Below are positions 1-8,455 of a stretch of DNA of 64,000 bases, one piece after another. The notes under the pieces were generated by a model, which was not told the DNA's origin, searched no databases, and saw only the letters and a list, made by a program, of their open reading frames with translations. This stretch comes from Candidatus Rokuibacteriota bacterium (lineage in GTDB: Bacteria > Methylomirabilota > Methylomirabilia > Rokubacteriales > CSP1-6): assembly GCA_016866775.1 (NCBI GenBank), contig VGLJ01000004.1, positions 1-64,000 on the forward strand. The letters run 5' to 3'. The translations under genes were made by a program, and so were the position numbers. The stretch's first letter is position 1, and each line of letters opens with the position of its first letter.

Positions 1-50
1 TGACAGCGCACCGAGCCTAGCACACGAAGTGAAGCGACGGCGGGATGGCT

Positions 51-959
51 CTAGAGCTTCATGTGCGGGTCGAGCCAGTCCCGCAGCGCGTTGCCCACCA
101 GGTTGATCACGAGCGTGGTGACGAAGATCGCGGCGCCCGGAAAGGCGGCGATCCACCACGAGTTCAGCATGTAGACCCGTCCTTCGCCCAGCATGTTGCC
201 CCACGCGGGCGTGGGCGGCTGCACGCCCAGCCCGAGGAACGACAGGAACGACTCGAGGATGATGACCTGCGCCACCTGCAGGGTGGCGATCACCACCATC
301 GGCGAGAGCACGTTCGGGAAGATCTGGCGGAACACGATGCGCGCGTGGCTCATGCCGAGCGCCCGGCCCGCGACCACGAACTCCCGCTCACGCATCGCGA
401 GCGTCTCGGCGCGGATCACGCGGCAGTAGATCGGCCAGCCCGCCACCCCGAGCACGATGATCATGTTGACGAGGCTTGGCCCGAGCACCGCGATGACCGA
501 CAGCGCGAGCAGCACGAACGGGAACGTGAGGACCACGTTCACGATCGTCATGATCGTCCAGTCCGTTCGCCCGCCGCAGTAGCCCGCCGCGAGGCCGAGC
601 AGCACGCCGATCGTCGTCGACACCAGCACGGCCGCGACGCCGACCAGCAGCGAGATGCGTCCGCCCCAGATGATGCGCGACAGGAGATCGCGTCCGATCT
701 GGTCCGTGCCGAGCAGGTGGGCGGCGGTCCCGTCCATCCAGACCGGCGGGGCGAGGCGATGGCGGATGTTGACCGCGAGCGGATCCGCCGGCGCCACGAG
801 CGGCGCGAAGATCGCGCTCGCGACGATCAGCAGCAGGATCACCGCAGCCGCGACGCCCCACTTCACGCGCCACAGGCGCCGCAGCGGGACCTGCGACGGG
901 TCGGGCTCGCTCGTGACCGCCACGGGCCGGACACGCTCGCCTTGCGCCGTGGTCGCCAT
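51..959 (-). CDS. ABC transporter permease, DppC/OppC type
   Basis: This is the second inner-membrane permease of a peptide/nickel-type ABC importer, 302 residues. After a short cytoplasmic N-terminus there is a first membrane helix (about residues 30-50), then a periplasmic stretch with the family signature HLLGTDQIGRDLLSR, then five more hydrophobic helices. The EAA loop that contacts the ATPase is present (FVVAGRALGMSHARIVFRQI), as is the usual C-terminus ending in a DWLDPH-like motif. The ATG was chosen because it overlaps the stop of the upstream permease by one base (TGATG), a sign of translational coupling; a longer reading frame runs upstream but only shadows the other permease. Substrate cannot be told from sequence. 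The ATPase subunits are not in the window and may lie beyond its left edge. Confidence 0.93.
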   Translation of the reverse strand: MATTAQGERVRPVAVTSEPDPSQVPLRRLWRVKWGVAAAVILLLIVASAIFAPLVAPADPLAVNIRHRLAPPVWMDGTAAHLLGTDQIGRDLLSRIIWGGRISLLVGVAAVLVSTTIGVLLGLAAGYCGGRTDWTIMTIVNVVLTFPFVLLALSVIAVLGPSLVNMIIVLGVAGWPIYCRVIRAETLAMREREFVVAGRALGMSHARIVFRQIFPNVLSPMVVIATLQVAQVIILESFLSFLGLGVQPPTPAWGNMLGEGRVYMLNSWWIAAFPGAAIFVTTLVINLVGNALRDWLDPHMKL

Positions 960-1879
960 CAGGCTCCGACCCGAATCCGCGGATCGATGAGGCCCACGAT
1001 CATGTCCACGAGGAAGTTCACCGCGACGATGATGAGCGCGAGCAGCACGACCGCGCACTGCACGACCGGAAAGTCCTGGTTGCGGATCGATTCCACCGTC
1101 AGCGTCGCCACGCCCGGCCACGCGAAGACGGTCTCGGTCACGATGGCGCCGCCGAGGAGCTGGCCGAACTGCAGCCCGAGCACCGTGATCACCGGGATGC
1201 ACGCGTTGCGGAACGCGTGCTTGAGCACGACGAGGCGCTCGCCGACCCCTTTCGCGCGCGCGGTCTTGATGTACTCCATGTTCATGACTTCGATGAGCCC
1301 CGAGCGCACCAGCCGCATCGTGATGGGCGCGAGGAACGCGCCGAGCGTGAACGCCGGCATCAGGAAGTGCTGCCACGTGCCGTAGCCCGAGGCGGGCAAG
1401 AGCCTGAGCCGCACCGCGAACACGATGATCAGCATGATGCCGAGCCAGAAGATCGGCATCGCCTGGCCGGCGACCGCGACCGTCGTGCAGAGGTTGTCCA
1501 CGATGGAGTGACGCCGCAGCGCCGCCAGCGTGCCGAGCGGCAGCGCGATCAGCATCGCCACGCCGAGGCCGGCGAGCGTGAGATAGATCGTCGGCGGCAT
1601 CCGCTCGAGCACGAGCCCGAACGCGGGCACGTCGCCGTACCACGACTTGCCGAAGTCGCCCCGCACGGCGCGGCTGGCGAACTTCCAGTACTGCACCCAC
1701 ACCGGCTGGTCGAGGCCGAGCACCTTCCGGATGCGCTCGTGCTCCTCCTTCGGGGCGGTCTCCGGGACCATGAGCACGACGGGGTCGCCGATCACGTGGA
1801 GGATGGAGAACGCGAGGATCGAGATGCCGACGATGACGACGACGAGCTGGACGAGCTGGCGGCCGAGATAGCGCCTCAT
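959..1879 (-). CDS. ABC transporter permease, DppB/OppB type
   Basis: First permease of the same importer, 306 residues. It opens with the typical RRYLGRQLVQLVVVIVGIS helix and carries the periplasmic loop ERIRKVLGLDQPVWVQYWKF, which is diagnostic for DppB-like permeases. Five further helices follow, with the ATPase-contacting EAA segment EYIKTARAKGVGERLVVLKH. It ends with DPRIRVG, also usual for the family. It starts 31 bases after the binding-protein gene stops and shares one base with the next permease, so the three genes look like one transcription unit. Length matches the family. Together with its partner it would form the heterodimeric channel in the inner membrane. Confidence 0.94.
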   Translation of the reverse strand: MRRYLGRQLVQLVVVIVGISILAFSILHVIGDPVVLMVPETAPKEEHERIRKVLGLDQPVWVQYWKFASRAVRGDFGKSWYGDVPAFGLVLERMPPTIYLTLAGLGVAMLIALPLGTLAALRRHSIVDNLCTTVAVAGQAMPIFWLGIMLIIVFAVRLRLLPASGYGTWQHFLMPAFTLGAFLAPITMRLVRSGLIEVMNMEYIKTARAKGVGERLVVLKHAFRNACIPVITVLGLQFGQLLGGAIVTETVFAWPGVATLTVESIRNQDFPVVQCAVVLLALIIVAVNFLVDMIVGLIDPRIRVGA

Positions 1880-1910
1880 CCCGCTGCCTCGGCCGCCTTT
1901 CTGTCTCCTC

Positions 1911-3443
1911 TTACTTCTTGCGCGGCTTGGCCACGAACATCCGGTCGATCTCGTCGCGCGGCGCCTCGTAGTCCACGCGGTTCGACACGCCCCACACGCC
2001 GCGCAGGCCCCACTTGTAGATGTAGGCGGCGTCGTCGTGAATCATCTTCTGCGCCTTCGCGTAGATCTCCGCGCGCTTCTTCGGGTCGAGGGTGGAGCGG
2101 CCCTGCAGCACGAGATCGTCGAACGCCTTGTTGCAGTAGTAGCTGTAGGCCTGGCCGCACGTCATAGTGTCGAACAGGATCGCGTCGGCGTCGAAGATCG
2201 AGTAGTAGCCCCACGACCACTCGAACATCGGGCCGCCCTTGCCGTCCTTCACGAGGGTGACGAACGGGTTGACGTCGCCGATGTAGTGCTTCTTGGTCTT
2301 GATGCCGATCTTGGCGAGATCCGACGAGATCGCCTCCGACGTCTGCGGCAGCGCGGGCTCGACGATGGGCGCCGTCTGGAGGAAGCGCACCTCGAACCCG
2401 TTCGGGAAGCCGGCCTCGGCCATCAGCTTCTTGGCGCGCTCCAGGTCCTGCTTGAACGGCTTGATGCTCGCGTCGTACCCGAACGCCATCGGGTTGACCG
2501 CGGTCGCGGTGCGGTCGGCGAGCCCGTTGAGCACGTGCTTGATGATCCCGTCCATGTCGGCGGCGAGGTTCGCGGCCTGGCGGACCCGCTTGTCCTTGAA
2601 CGGGTTGTCGCCGCTGCGGCCCGCCTGGTCGAGCTGCAAGAACGCGGTGCGCAGGATCGGCGAGGTGGTGGTCCGCGACGTGCCCGACTTGTTGATCACG
2701 TCCATCTGGTCCGGCGGGACCGCCTTGATGACGTCGACGCCGCCGGAGAGGAGCTCGGCGATCTGTGTCGCCTGCTCCGGGATGATGCGGAGCTTCATGT
2801 GCTTGAATGCCGGCTTCGTGCCCCAGTAGTCCTCGTTGCGGATGAGGACGTGCTCCTGCTTCTTGCTCCACTTCACGAGCTTGTAGGGCCCGGTGCCGAT
2901 CGGGTTCTCCTGCATCCACTCGTGGCTCTTCTCCTTCATCACCTTCTCGGACTGCATCACGAGCGCGGTGAGCCGCTCCGCGAAGAGCGGATAGGGGCCG
3001 TCCGTCTTGAAGCGGACGGTGTGGTCGTCGAGGATCTCGACGCTCTTGATCTTGAGGTGGTTGCCCCGCGCGGTCAGCTTCTTCTCCGGATCGAGCACGC
3101 GGTCGAACGAGGCCTTGACGTCCTTGGCGGTGAAGGGCGAGCCGTCGTGGAACTTCACGCCGGTGCGCAGCTTGACTTCCCACGTCGTGTCGTCGAGCGC
3201 CTTCCACGAGGTCGCGAGGCTCGGCCCGACCTTGCCGGTCTTGAGGTCGCGCGCGGCGAGGTGGTCGAACACGTGGTAGCCCATGATGATCGACTCGCGC
3301 AGCACCGAATTCGGCGGATCCCAGTTCGGCAGGTCGCTCTGGACCGCGTAGATGATGGTCTCGTCCCGCGTCTGCGCGACGGCGACGATCGGGAGCAGCA
3401 GGATGAGGACGACGGCGAGCGTGAACGGCCAGCGATGGGCCAT
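1911..3443 (-). CDS. ABC transporter substrate-binding protein, family 5
   Basis: Periplasmic solute-binding protein of the peptide/nickel (SBP_bac_5) family, 510 residues. The N-terminus is a clear signal peptide (MAHRWPFTLAVVLILLLPIVAVAQ, cleaved after AVAQ). The mature part shows family landmarks: SLATSWKALDDTTWEVKLR, FHDGSPFTAKDVKASFDRVL and NPIGTGPYKLVKW. The chosen ATG is preceded by GGAGGAATCC; a reading frame 19 codons longer exists but has no ribosome site and would bury the signal peptide. It is the first gene of the importer operon. A promoter with a perfect TTGACA lies just upstream. The ligand is not predictable. Confidence 0.94.
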   Translation of the reverse strand: MAHRWPFTLAVVLILLLPIVAVAQTRDETIIYAVQSDLPNWDPPNSVLRESIIMGYHVFDHLAARDLKTGKVGPSLATSWKALDDTTWEVKLRTGVKFHDGSPFTAKDVKASFDRVLDPEKKLTARGNHLKIKSVEILDDHTVRFKTDGPYPLFAERLTALVMQSEKVMKEKSHEWMQENPIGTGPYKLVKWSKKQEHVLIRNEDYWGTKPAFKHMKLRIIPEQATQIAELLSGGVDVIKAVPPDQMDVINKSGTSRTTTSPILRTAFLQLDQAGRSGDNPFKDKRVRQAANLAADMDGIIKHVLNGLADRTATAVNPMAFGYDASIKPFKQDLERAKKLMAEAGFPNGFEVRFLQTAPIVEPALPQTSEAISSDLAKIGIKTKKHYIGDVNPFVTLVKDGKGGPMFEWSWGYYSIFDADAILFDTMTCGQAYSYYCNKAFDDLVLQGRSTLDPKKRAEIYAKAQKMIHDDAAYIYKWGLRGVWGVSNRVDYEAPRDEIDRMFVAKPRKK

Positions 3444-3488
3444 GGATTCCTCCTGGCGAGCGATCGATACGGCCGCGGAAGTAACGGA

Positions 3489-3517
3489 ATCTTGGGCCAC
3501 TGCGCCGGACCTGTCAA
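3489..3517 (-). promoter_or_regulatory. Predicted sigma-70-type promoter of the importer operon
   Basis: On the minus strand a perfect -35 hexamer TTGACA (3517-3512) is separated by 17 bases from CAAGAT (3494-3489), which matches three of six -10 positions. The start of the binding-protein gene lies about 45 bases downstream and has a good Shine-Dalgarno sequence. The -35 match and spacing are seen directly; promoter activity is inferred. Confidence 0.45.
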
Positions 3518-3544
3518 GGTTGACGGGTAGAATGCTGGGAGCCC

Positions 3545-4783
3545 ATGGCGAAGTTTTCGATCGAGCGGTTTCCCGCCGGGTTCTTCGACGTCAGCCAGGA
3601 CCTCGCGGGTGAGCTGCCGCTCGACCTCATCGATGATTGGACCCACGGCGATCGCTCGCGCGAGGCCGCGCTCCGGCTGCTCTCCGCGCACCTGGTCAGC
3701 GGGGCGGTCGTCTCCACGGACGCGGCCGGCCTCACGTCGCTCAGCCGCAGGCGCTCCGTGATCGAGATCCTCGCGCTGCTCGATCAGCCGAAGCAGATCG
3801 TCTCCGAGTGCGGCAGGGCGATCGGCGGCGACGCGATCGGCGTCTGGGCGGCCGACAACACCCAGATGCTCTATCGGGGCGTGGAGCCGTCGCGCGTGCT
3901 GTCGGCCCTGCTCGAGACCCGGGACCGCATCCGGCACGACTGCGAGGTGCAGGTGGGCTTCTGCGTGCACACCGGATCGTTCTTCCGGCTCGGCGGCGGT
4001 CTCTACGGGAACGATGCGGATCGTGTGGAGCGGCTCGCCGAGGTGTCCACGCGAGGCGGCGAGGTCATCGTGACGGACACGTTCTTGAAGACGCTCGGCG
4101 ATGGCACTCCGTTTGCCGTGGCCGAGCGCGCCGACCTGCCGGGCGGCGACCGCGCGTGGACCGTGACCGACGGCCCGCGCATGGCCGAGCTTCGGGCGGC
4201 CGACGGGCGCTATCCGTATCCGTACTCGCGGGAATTCTTCGACGAGCTGCGCCGGCTCCGTCCGCCGATCGACGCGGCCGAGCTGCGGAGGCTGCACGAG
4301 CGCTTCGCGCAGACGCGGACCGTCGTCCTGGTCGAGCACGAGCGCGAGGAGCCGGACGTTCCCGAGATCGCCGTGCTCAACGACCTCGCGCTCTCGGCGG
4401 CGATGACGAAAGTCGGCGCCGACCTCTTGCGCGAGACCGGCGGAACGGAGATCAAGACGATCGGCAACCTCGGCATCTACACGTTCGTCGACCCGCCCGC
4501 CGCGGTCGCGTTCGCGCGCCGCTTCCGCGCGCTCTTCCAGGCCCAGGGCGTCGCGGTGCGGATCGGCATCGATCGCGGCGAGGTCCTCGTGTTCGATCTT
4601 CCCGCCGGCGGCGAGGACATCGCGGGGATGCCGGTGAACGTCGCGTCGAAGATCGCTCAGGACACGGGCCAGTTCGGCCGCGTCTATCTCACCGAGAGCG
4701 TGGCGGGCCTCGCCGGCGCGACGGGCCTCGAGCGCCTGACCGTGCGGATCGCCGGCGTCGACGCGACCGTGCTCGTAGACTGA
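3545..4783 (+). CDS. Tandem class III nucleotidyl-cyclase-like protein
   Basis: A 412-residue soluble protein with two class III adenylate/guanylate cyclase folds in one chain. Domain 1 (about residues 50-205) has the beta1 motif VVSTDAAGLTSL and the second metal-site motif IGGDAIGVW, so both metal-binding Asp (D59, D96) are present. Its region normally holding the transition-state Asn/Arg reads GNDADRVERLAE and is altered. Domain 2 (about 255-410) is the mirror image: the first Asp is lost (VVLVEHERE), the second is Asn (KTIGNLGIYTF), but MPVNVASKIA retains the Asn with Lys in place of Arg. A linker with PYPYSREFFDELRR joins them. No membrane segment or sensor domain is visible. A TAGAAT box lies 11 bases before the ATG and there is no Shine-Dalgarno. 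It may be an active intramolecular heterodimer or a regulatory pseudo-cyclase. Confidence 0.85.
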   Translation: MAKFSIERFPAGFFDVSQDLAGELPLDLIDDWTHGDRSREAALRLLSAHLVSGAVVSTDAAGLTSLSRRRSVIEILALLDQPKQIVSECGRAIGGDAIGVWAADNTQMLYRGVEPSRVLSALLETRDRIRHDCEVQVGFCVHTGSFFRLGGGLYGNDADRVERLAEVSTRGGEVIVTDTFLKTLGDGTPFAVAERADLPGGDRAWTVTDGPRMAELRAADGRYPYPYSREFFDELRRLRPPIDAAELRRLHERFAQTRTVVLVEHEREEPDVPEIAVLNDLALSAAMTKVGADLLRETGGTEIKTIGNLGIYTFVDPPAAVAFARRFRALFQAQGVAVRIGIDRGEVLVFDLPAGGEDIAGMPVNVASKIAQDTGQFGRVYLTESVAGLAGATGLERLTVRIAGVDATVLVD

Positions 4784-4800
4784 CGCCCAGGAGGATAGCC

Positions 4801-4953
4801 ATGGCGACGCACTCGAAGACCGATCACGCGGTGAAGCGGAAGCGCCGGCACGGACGCCGGCGGCGCGAGGCCGACCTCAAGAAGGCCCGGCTCGCCGCGG
4901 CAGGGAAGCCTATCCCTGAGAACCCCCGGCGATGGCAGGGCTATGCGCGGTAA
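4801..4953 (+). CDS. Small highly basic protein, 50 residues
   Basis: A short gene downstream of the cyclase-like gene with an excellent ribosome site (AGGAGGATAGCC immediately before ATG). The product is lysine/arginine rich (KRKRRHGRRRREADLKKARL) and ends in PENPRRWQGYAR, with no hydrophobic segment. The charge and length would fit a nucleic-acid-associated or ribosome-associated peptide, but I do not recognise the family. The final 44 bases overlap, tail to tail, the 3' end of the methyltransferase gene on the other strand. The gap from the upstream stop is 17 bases, so it is probably co-transcribed with the cyclase-like gene. Confidence 0.7.
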   Translation: MATHSKTDHAVKRKRRHGRRRREADLKKARLAAAGKPIPENPRRWQGYAR

Positions 4954-6211
4954 CGACTGACGCCCGGGCGGCGTCGTCCACCGGATAGGGGTGCGCGCTC
5001 GAGAAGTAGTCGACGAGCCGCCCCTCGAACTCGATGAGCACCCGCGAGCACGTGATGCCGTGGGTCGCCATCTCGCGCACGATGTCGCACGCGCGCCAGT
5101 GCGTGGGGATGATGACGACGTCCACGGGATGCGTCGAGAGCCAGTCACGAAAGCGAATCTCCTGACCGGTGCCGGGGACGAACGTCCCGACCTTGTCCCG
5201 ATCGGAGTCGACCACGAGCGGGAATCGTTCCGCGTCGGCGCCGGCCTGGCCCATGAACGCCGCCGATGTTCCGCTCCCTCCCCACACGGCCACCGTCTCG
5301 CCCGTCTCGGCGAGGTCCCGAAGCTCCGCGCGCAGAGTGTCGCGCGCGCGCGCGGCACGGTCGCGGAAGCCGAGCGCCGCGGTCGCGTGCGCGAGCTGCG
5401 GCGGACGAGCGCTGAGACGCACGAGCGCGTAGACCACTTCGCGGTCGTACCCGTGACCCAGATGCTCGATGGTGCAGCCGCAGCGCGCCAGCATCCGCCG
5501 GAAGGAGTCGGTCGTGAAGTGGGAGTTGTGCTCGTAATAGAAATCGAACGTGCGGCCCGTCGCGAGCGCCCGGTCGATGCACGGGACCTCGACGAACAAC
5601 GCGGGCGAGAAGCCGGCCCACGCGGCGGCGAACGAGAGCTGCTGGATGAAGCCGACGGGGTTCGTGAGGTGCTCCAGCACGTGGCGGCTGACGATGAGGT
5701 CCGGCTTCAGCCCCGCGAGATCGCGTGCGGGTACGAACAGGCCCGGACGGAGGTCGACCTGCTCGCGGGCTGACGTCGTGGCGCCGTGAGGATCGAAGCC
5801 CATGTATCGCCCTTCGGGCCGGGCGGCTGCCAGCGCGTTCAGGAAATGCCCGTCGCCATGCCCGATCTCGATGACGACCGGTGCGGGCGGCAGGCGATCG
5901 AGCAGGACCTGCCGGGTCGTCTCGAGATGCTGCGACCAGCCCGGCGCGCGATTGAACATGAGGTTGGGCTTCGTGGAGTACGGGACCGCGCGATAGTCGA
6001 ACGCGGCGTTGAACACGTGGCCGCACTCGACGCAGCGCACGAAGTCGAGCGGCAACCGTTCCATCGCGTGCGCTTCCTCGGCGCTGCCCGGCCAGCCGAG
6101 CGTGGCGAGCGGCTGCGCGCCGCCGTCGAAGAACGACACGGCGACCTGATGCGCGCACGCGGGGCACGGCACCTCGCGGAGTCCCGCGGGCCCGAGCGGC
6201 GGACGGGTCAT
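4910..6211 (-). CDS. Class I SAM-dependent methyltransferase with zinc-finger N-terminus
   Basis: A 433-residue enzyme of the sugar C-methyltransferase type. Residues about 15-65 hold two CxxC pairs (CPACAHQ and CVECGH), the putative zinc-binding module. A Rossmann SAM domain follows (VIEIGHGDGHFLNAL, then SRHVLEHLTNPVGF). The C-terminal third carries a second Rossmann-like motif VAVWGGSGTSAAF, seen in the domain that follows the methyltransferase in TylCIII/NovU-like proteins. The ATG overlaps the stop of the SPINDLY-like gene by four bases (ATGA), so the two are translationally coupled and may modify the same glycan or act on nucleotide sugars used for surface glycans. A longer frame upstream is only the shadow of the neighbour. 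Confidence 0.88.
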   Translation of the reverse strand: MTRPPLGPAGLREVPCPACAHQVAVSFFDGGAQPLATLGWPGSAEEAHAMERLPLDFVRCVECGHVFNAAFDYRAVPYSTKPNLMFNRAPGWSQHLETTRQVLLDRLPPAPVVIEIGHGDGHFLNALAAARPEGRYMGFDPHGATTSAREQVDLRPGLFVPARDLAGLKPDLIVSRHVLEHLTNPVGFIQQLSFAAAWAGFSPALFVEVPCIDRALATGRTFDFYYEHNSHFTTDSFRRMLARCGCTIEHLGHGYDREVVYALVRLSARPPQLAHATAALGFRDRAARARDTLRAELRDLAETGETVAVWGGSGTSAAFMGQAGADAERFPLVVDSDRDKVGTFVPGTGQEIRFRDWLSTHPVDVVIIPTHWRACDIVREMATHGITCSRVLIEFEGRLVDYFSSAHPYPVDDAARASVVTAHSPAIAGGSQG

Positions 6212-8268
6212 GCCGCGACCGCCTGCTCGAGGAACGTCTGCAGCTCTTCGACGGCCCGCAGGTCCTCGAAGAGGTGGCCGCTCGTGGCGAGGATGCGCGC
6301 GCTGACGCCGTCGCGGAATGCGCGATCGTTGGCGAGGCGCACCGCCCGCTCCGCATACGCATCCGCGCTGTCGACCACGCAATCCATGACATCCCGCTGG
6401 CGATAGCAGGCGGCGGTGACCCGACCGCGCATGAACGCTCCGGGCCACGTCACGATGGGGACGCCGAGCGCGAGCGCCTCGTACGTCGAATTGCCGCCGC
6501 CGAAGTGCACCGGATCGAGCATCACGTCGGCCACACGCCGCAGATCCATGAAGCGCCGCTCCGGCATCCGAGGCAGGAGGGCAGATGCGGCGCCGGCATC
6601 GCGAACGAGCGGCGCGAGGCGCGCGAGCAGGACTTCGTGCCAGTGGCGGGACAATCCGTCGAGCAGCACGAACCGGCCTCGTGGATCGCGGCGGAGAATG
6701 TCGGCGACGATCGCATCGAAGTCCGGGTGCAGCTTGAACAGCGACTGCGGGCACACGTAGAGGACGTCGCGGTCATCGAAGCCGAACTCGCGCTTGTCCG
6801 CGTTGCCGGCCGGCGCTTGGGGCCGGTAGTAGTACGCGGGAAGCCTCGAGAGCCGCACGAGCCGCTCGGTGTAGTGCGCGTCGGCGCCCTCGGGCTCGAG
6901 GCTCTCGCTCGAGATGTAGTAGTCGATGTTCGGGAGCCCGGTCGTCACGGGATGGCCCCAGGTCACGCATTGCACCGGAGCCAGGCGCGCGTACGCGAGG
7001 AAGTAGGCGAGCCGGGACATGCCCACGTCCGGGTAGAGCAGGATGTCGAGCGCCTCCGCTTCGACCGCTCGCCGCGCCTCCCCGAGGCGGCGCGGGAGGC
7101 GACTGACGCGGTCGGCGGCGGCAACGATGCCGGGGGGCGTGCCGTCGGAAAAGTCTCGCGTCGTGAAGGCGACGATCTCGAAGCGGTCGTGCGCGAGACG
7201 CTCGATGAGCCCGCGGGTCAGCTTGTCGACGGTGTGGTCGCCCGCGTAGCTCGACATCACGCCGAGCCGGATCCGGCGGCCCTGGCGCGTGACCGGCGCG
7301 CGGCGGTGCGCAGCCGTGTACGCCAGCGACGGCGACATCGTGAGACAGACCGCCGCCAGCTTTTGCTGGAGCTCGATGTCGTTCTGGCCGTGATAGGCGA
7401 GGAAGAAGTTCGCGACGAGCGGCGGCGGGGTGTCGAAGTCGGCGGCGGGCGGCGTGGAGCCGGCGAGCCTGTCGAGGTTTGCCGCGACGCGCGCTCGATC
7501 CGCCGCGATCGCGTCGCGTGACGCCGGGATGACCGCCAGCGCGGTCGCCATCGTGATCTCGCGCGCCGGGTCGTAGCGAAGCTGGTTCGCCCGGCGCTGG
7601 CTCGCGATCGCGGCCTCGTGCCGGCCCTGCATCTGCAGCGCCTCGGCGAGATTGTGATAGGCGTCGGCGAGCGGCAGGAGCTTCGTCGCGCGCTCGAAGC
7701 CGGCGACCGCCTCGTCGAAGCGACCGCGCTGGAGCATGATCGCGCCGAGGTTGTTGTGCGCGACCGCGAAGCTCCCATCGATCTCGAGGGCCTTGACGTA
7801 CACGGCCGCGGCTTCGTCGAGCTGGCCCTGACGCTGCAGCGCGCTGCCGCGGTTCGTCAGCAGCTCGGCCGAGCCCGGATCGAGCGAGACGGCGTGCTGA
7901 TAGTGCGCGAGCGCGTCGTCGTGCTTGCCCTGCGCGGAGAGCGTGTTCGCGAGGTTGTTCCAGGCGGCGACGAAGCCCCGGTCGCGCTCGATCGCCGCGC
8001 GATAGCACAGCACGGCCATGTCGAGCTTGCCCAGCGCCTGCAACGTGTTGCCGAGATTGTTGTGCGTGATCGCGAAGTCGGGCGCCATCGCGGCGGCCTC
8101 GAGGAACACCTTGACGGCCGCGTCGTATTCCCCGCGCTCGTGGAGGGCGACGCCACGCTGGTTTTCGGCGGTGACCGAGGCCACGACGGGATCGTCGCCA
8201 GGCCGGGGGCGGGCCGGGCGCCGCTTCGCCTCGAGGACGGCGGCGCGGCGCCGCTCATGACGGTTCAT
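6208..8268 (-). CDS. TPR-containing SPINDLY-family O-GlcNAc-transferase-like glycosyltransferase
   Basis: A 686-residue protein. The N-terminal region (about residues 30-270) is a run of tetratricopeptide repeats with typical units such as NNLGNTLQALGKLDMAVLCY and NNLANTLSAQGKHDDALAHY. The C-terminal two thirds is a glycosyltransferase family 41 (SPINDLY/OGT) catalytic region: SSYAGDHTVDKL, LAPVQCVTWGHPVTTGLPNI, CPQSLFKLHPDFDAIVADIL and DPVHFGGGNSTYEALALGVP, the last being the nucleotide-sugar binding motif. The start MNRHERRRA was preferred because related proteins begin this way; 36 more codons are open upstream. No signal peptide. In bacteria such proteins glycosylate cytoplasmic proteins or serve surface-glycan and flagellin decoration; the target here is unknown. 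Confidence 0.9.
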   Translation of the reverse strand: MNRHERRRAAVLEAKRRPARPRPGDDPVVASVTAENQRGVALHERGEYDAAVKVFLEAAAMAPDFAITHNNLGNTLQALGKLDMAVLCYRAAIERDRGFVAAWNNLANTLSAQGKHDDALAHYQHAVSLDPGSAELLTNRGSALQRQGQLDEAAAVYVKALEIDGSFAVAHNNLGAIMLQRGRFDEAVAGFERATKLLPLADAYHNLAEALQMQGRHEAAIASQRRANQLRYDPAREITMATALAVIPASRDAIAADRARVAANLDRLAGSTPPAADFDTPPPLVANFFLAYHGQNDIELQQKLAAVCLTMSPSLAYTAAHRRAPVTRQGRRIRLGVMSSYAGDHTVDKLTRGLIERLAHDRFEIVAFTTRDFSDGTPPGIVAAADRVSRLPRRLGEARRAVEAEALDILLYPDVGMSRLAYFLAYARLAPVQCVTWGHPVTTGLPNIDYYISSESLEPEGADAHYTERLVRLSRLPAYYYRPQAPAGNADKREFGFDDRDVLYVCPQSLFKLHPDFDAIVADILRRDPRGRFVLLDGLSRHWHEVLLARLAPLVRDAGAASALLPRMPERRFMDLRRVADVMLDPVHFGGGNSTYEALALGVPIVTWPGAFMRGRVTAACYRQRDVMDCVVDSADAYAERAVRLANDRAFRDGVSARILATSGHLFEDLRAVEELQTFLEQAVAA

Positions 8269-8455
8269 CGCGCGATCGAAACGCACGCGTCGTGCCACGC
8301 CACGCCGGATGAAAGCGGCCTGAATGCTGGGCTTTTCACGGGTTGCCGGCCGCGGCGGGGACGAGGCGCTAGGCACGATCTTCCCAGCGCCCGACCCTCC
8401 CGGGCGGCGCGCGGGCGACCTTGCCCGGGCCGTCCGGCCGTGCTATCCGTTCGGC

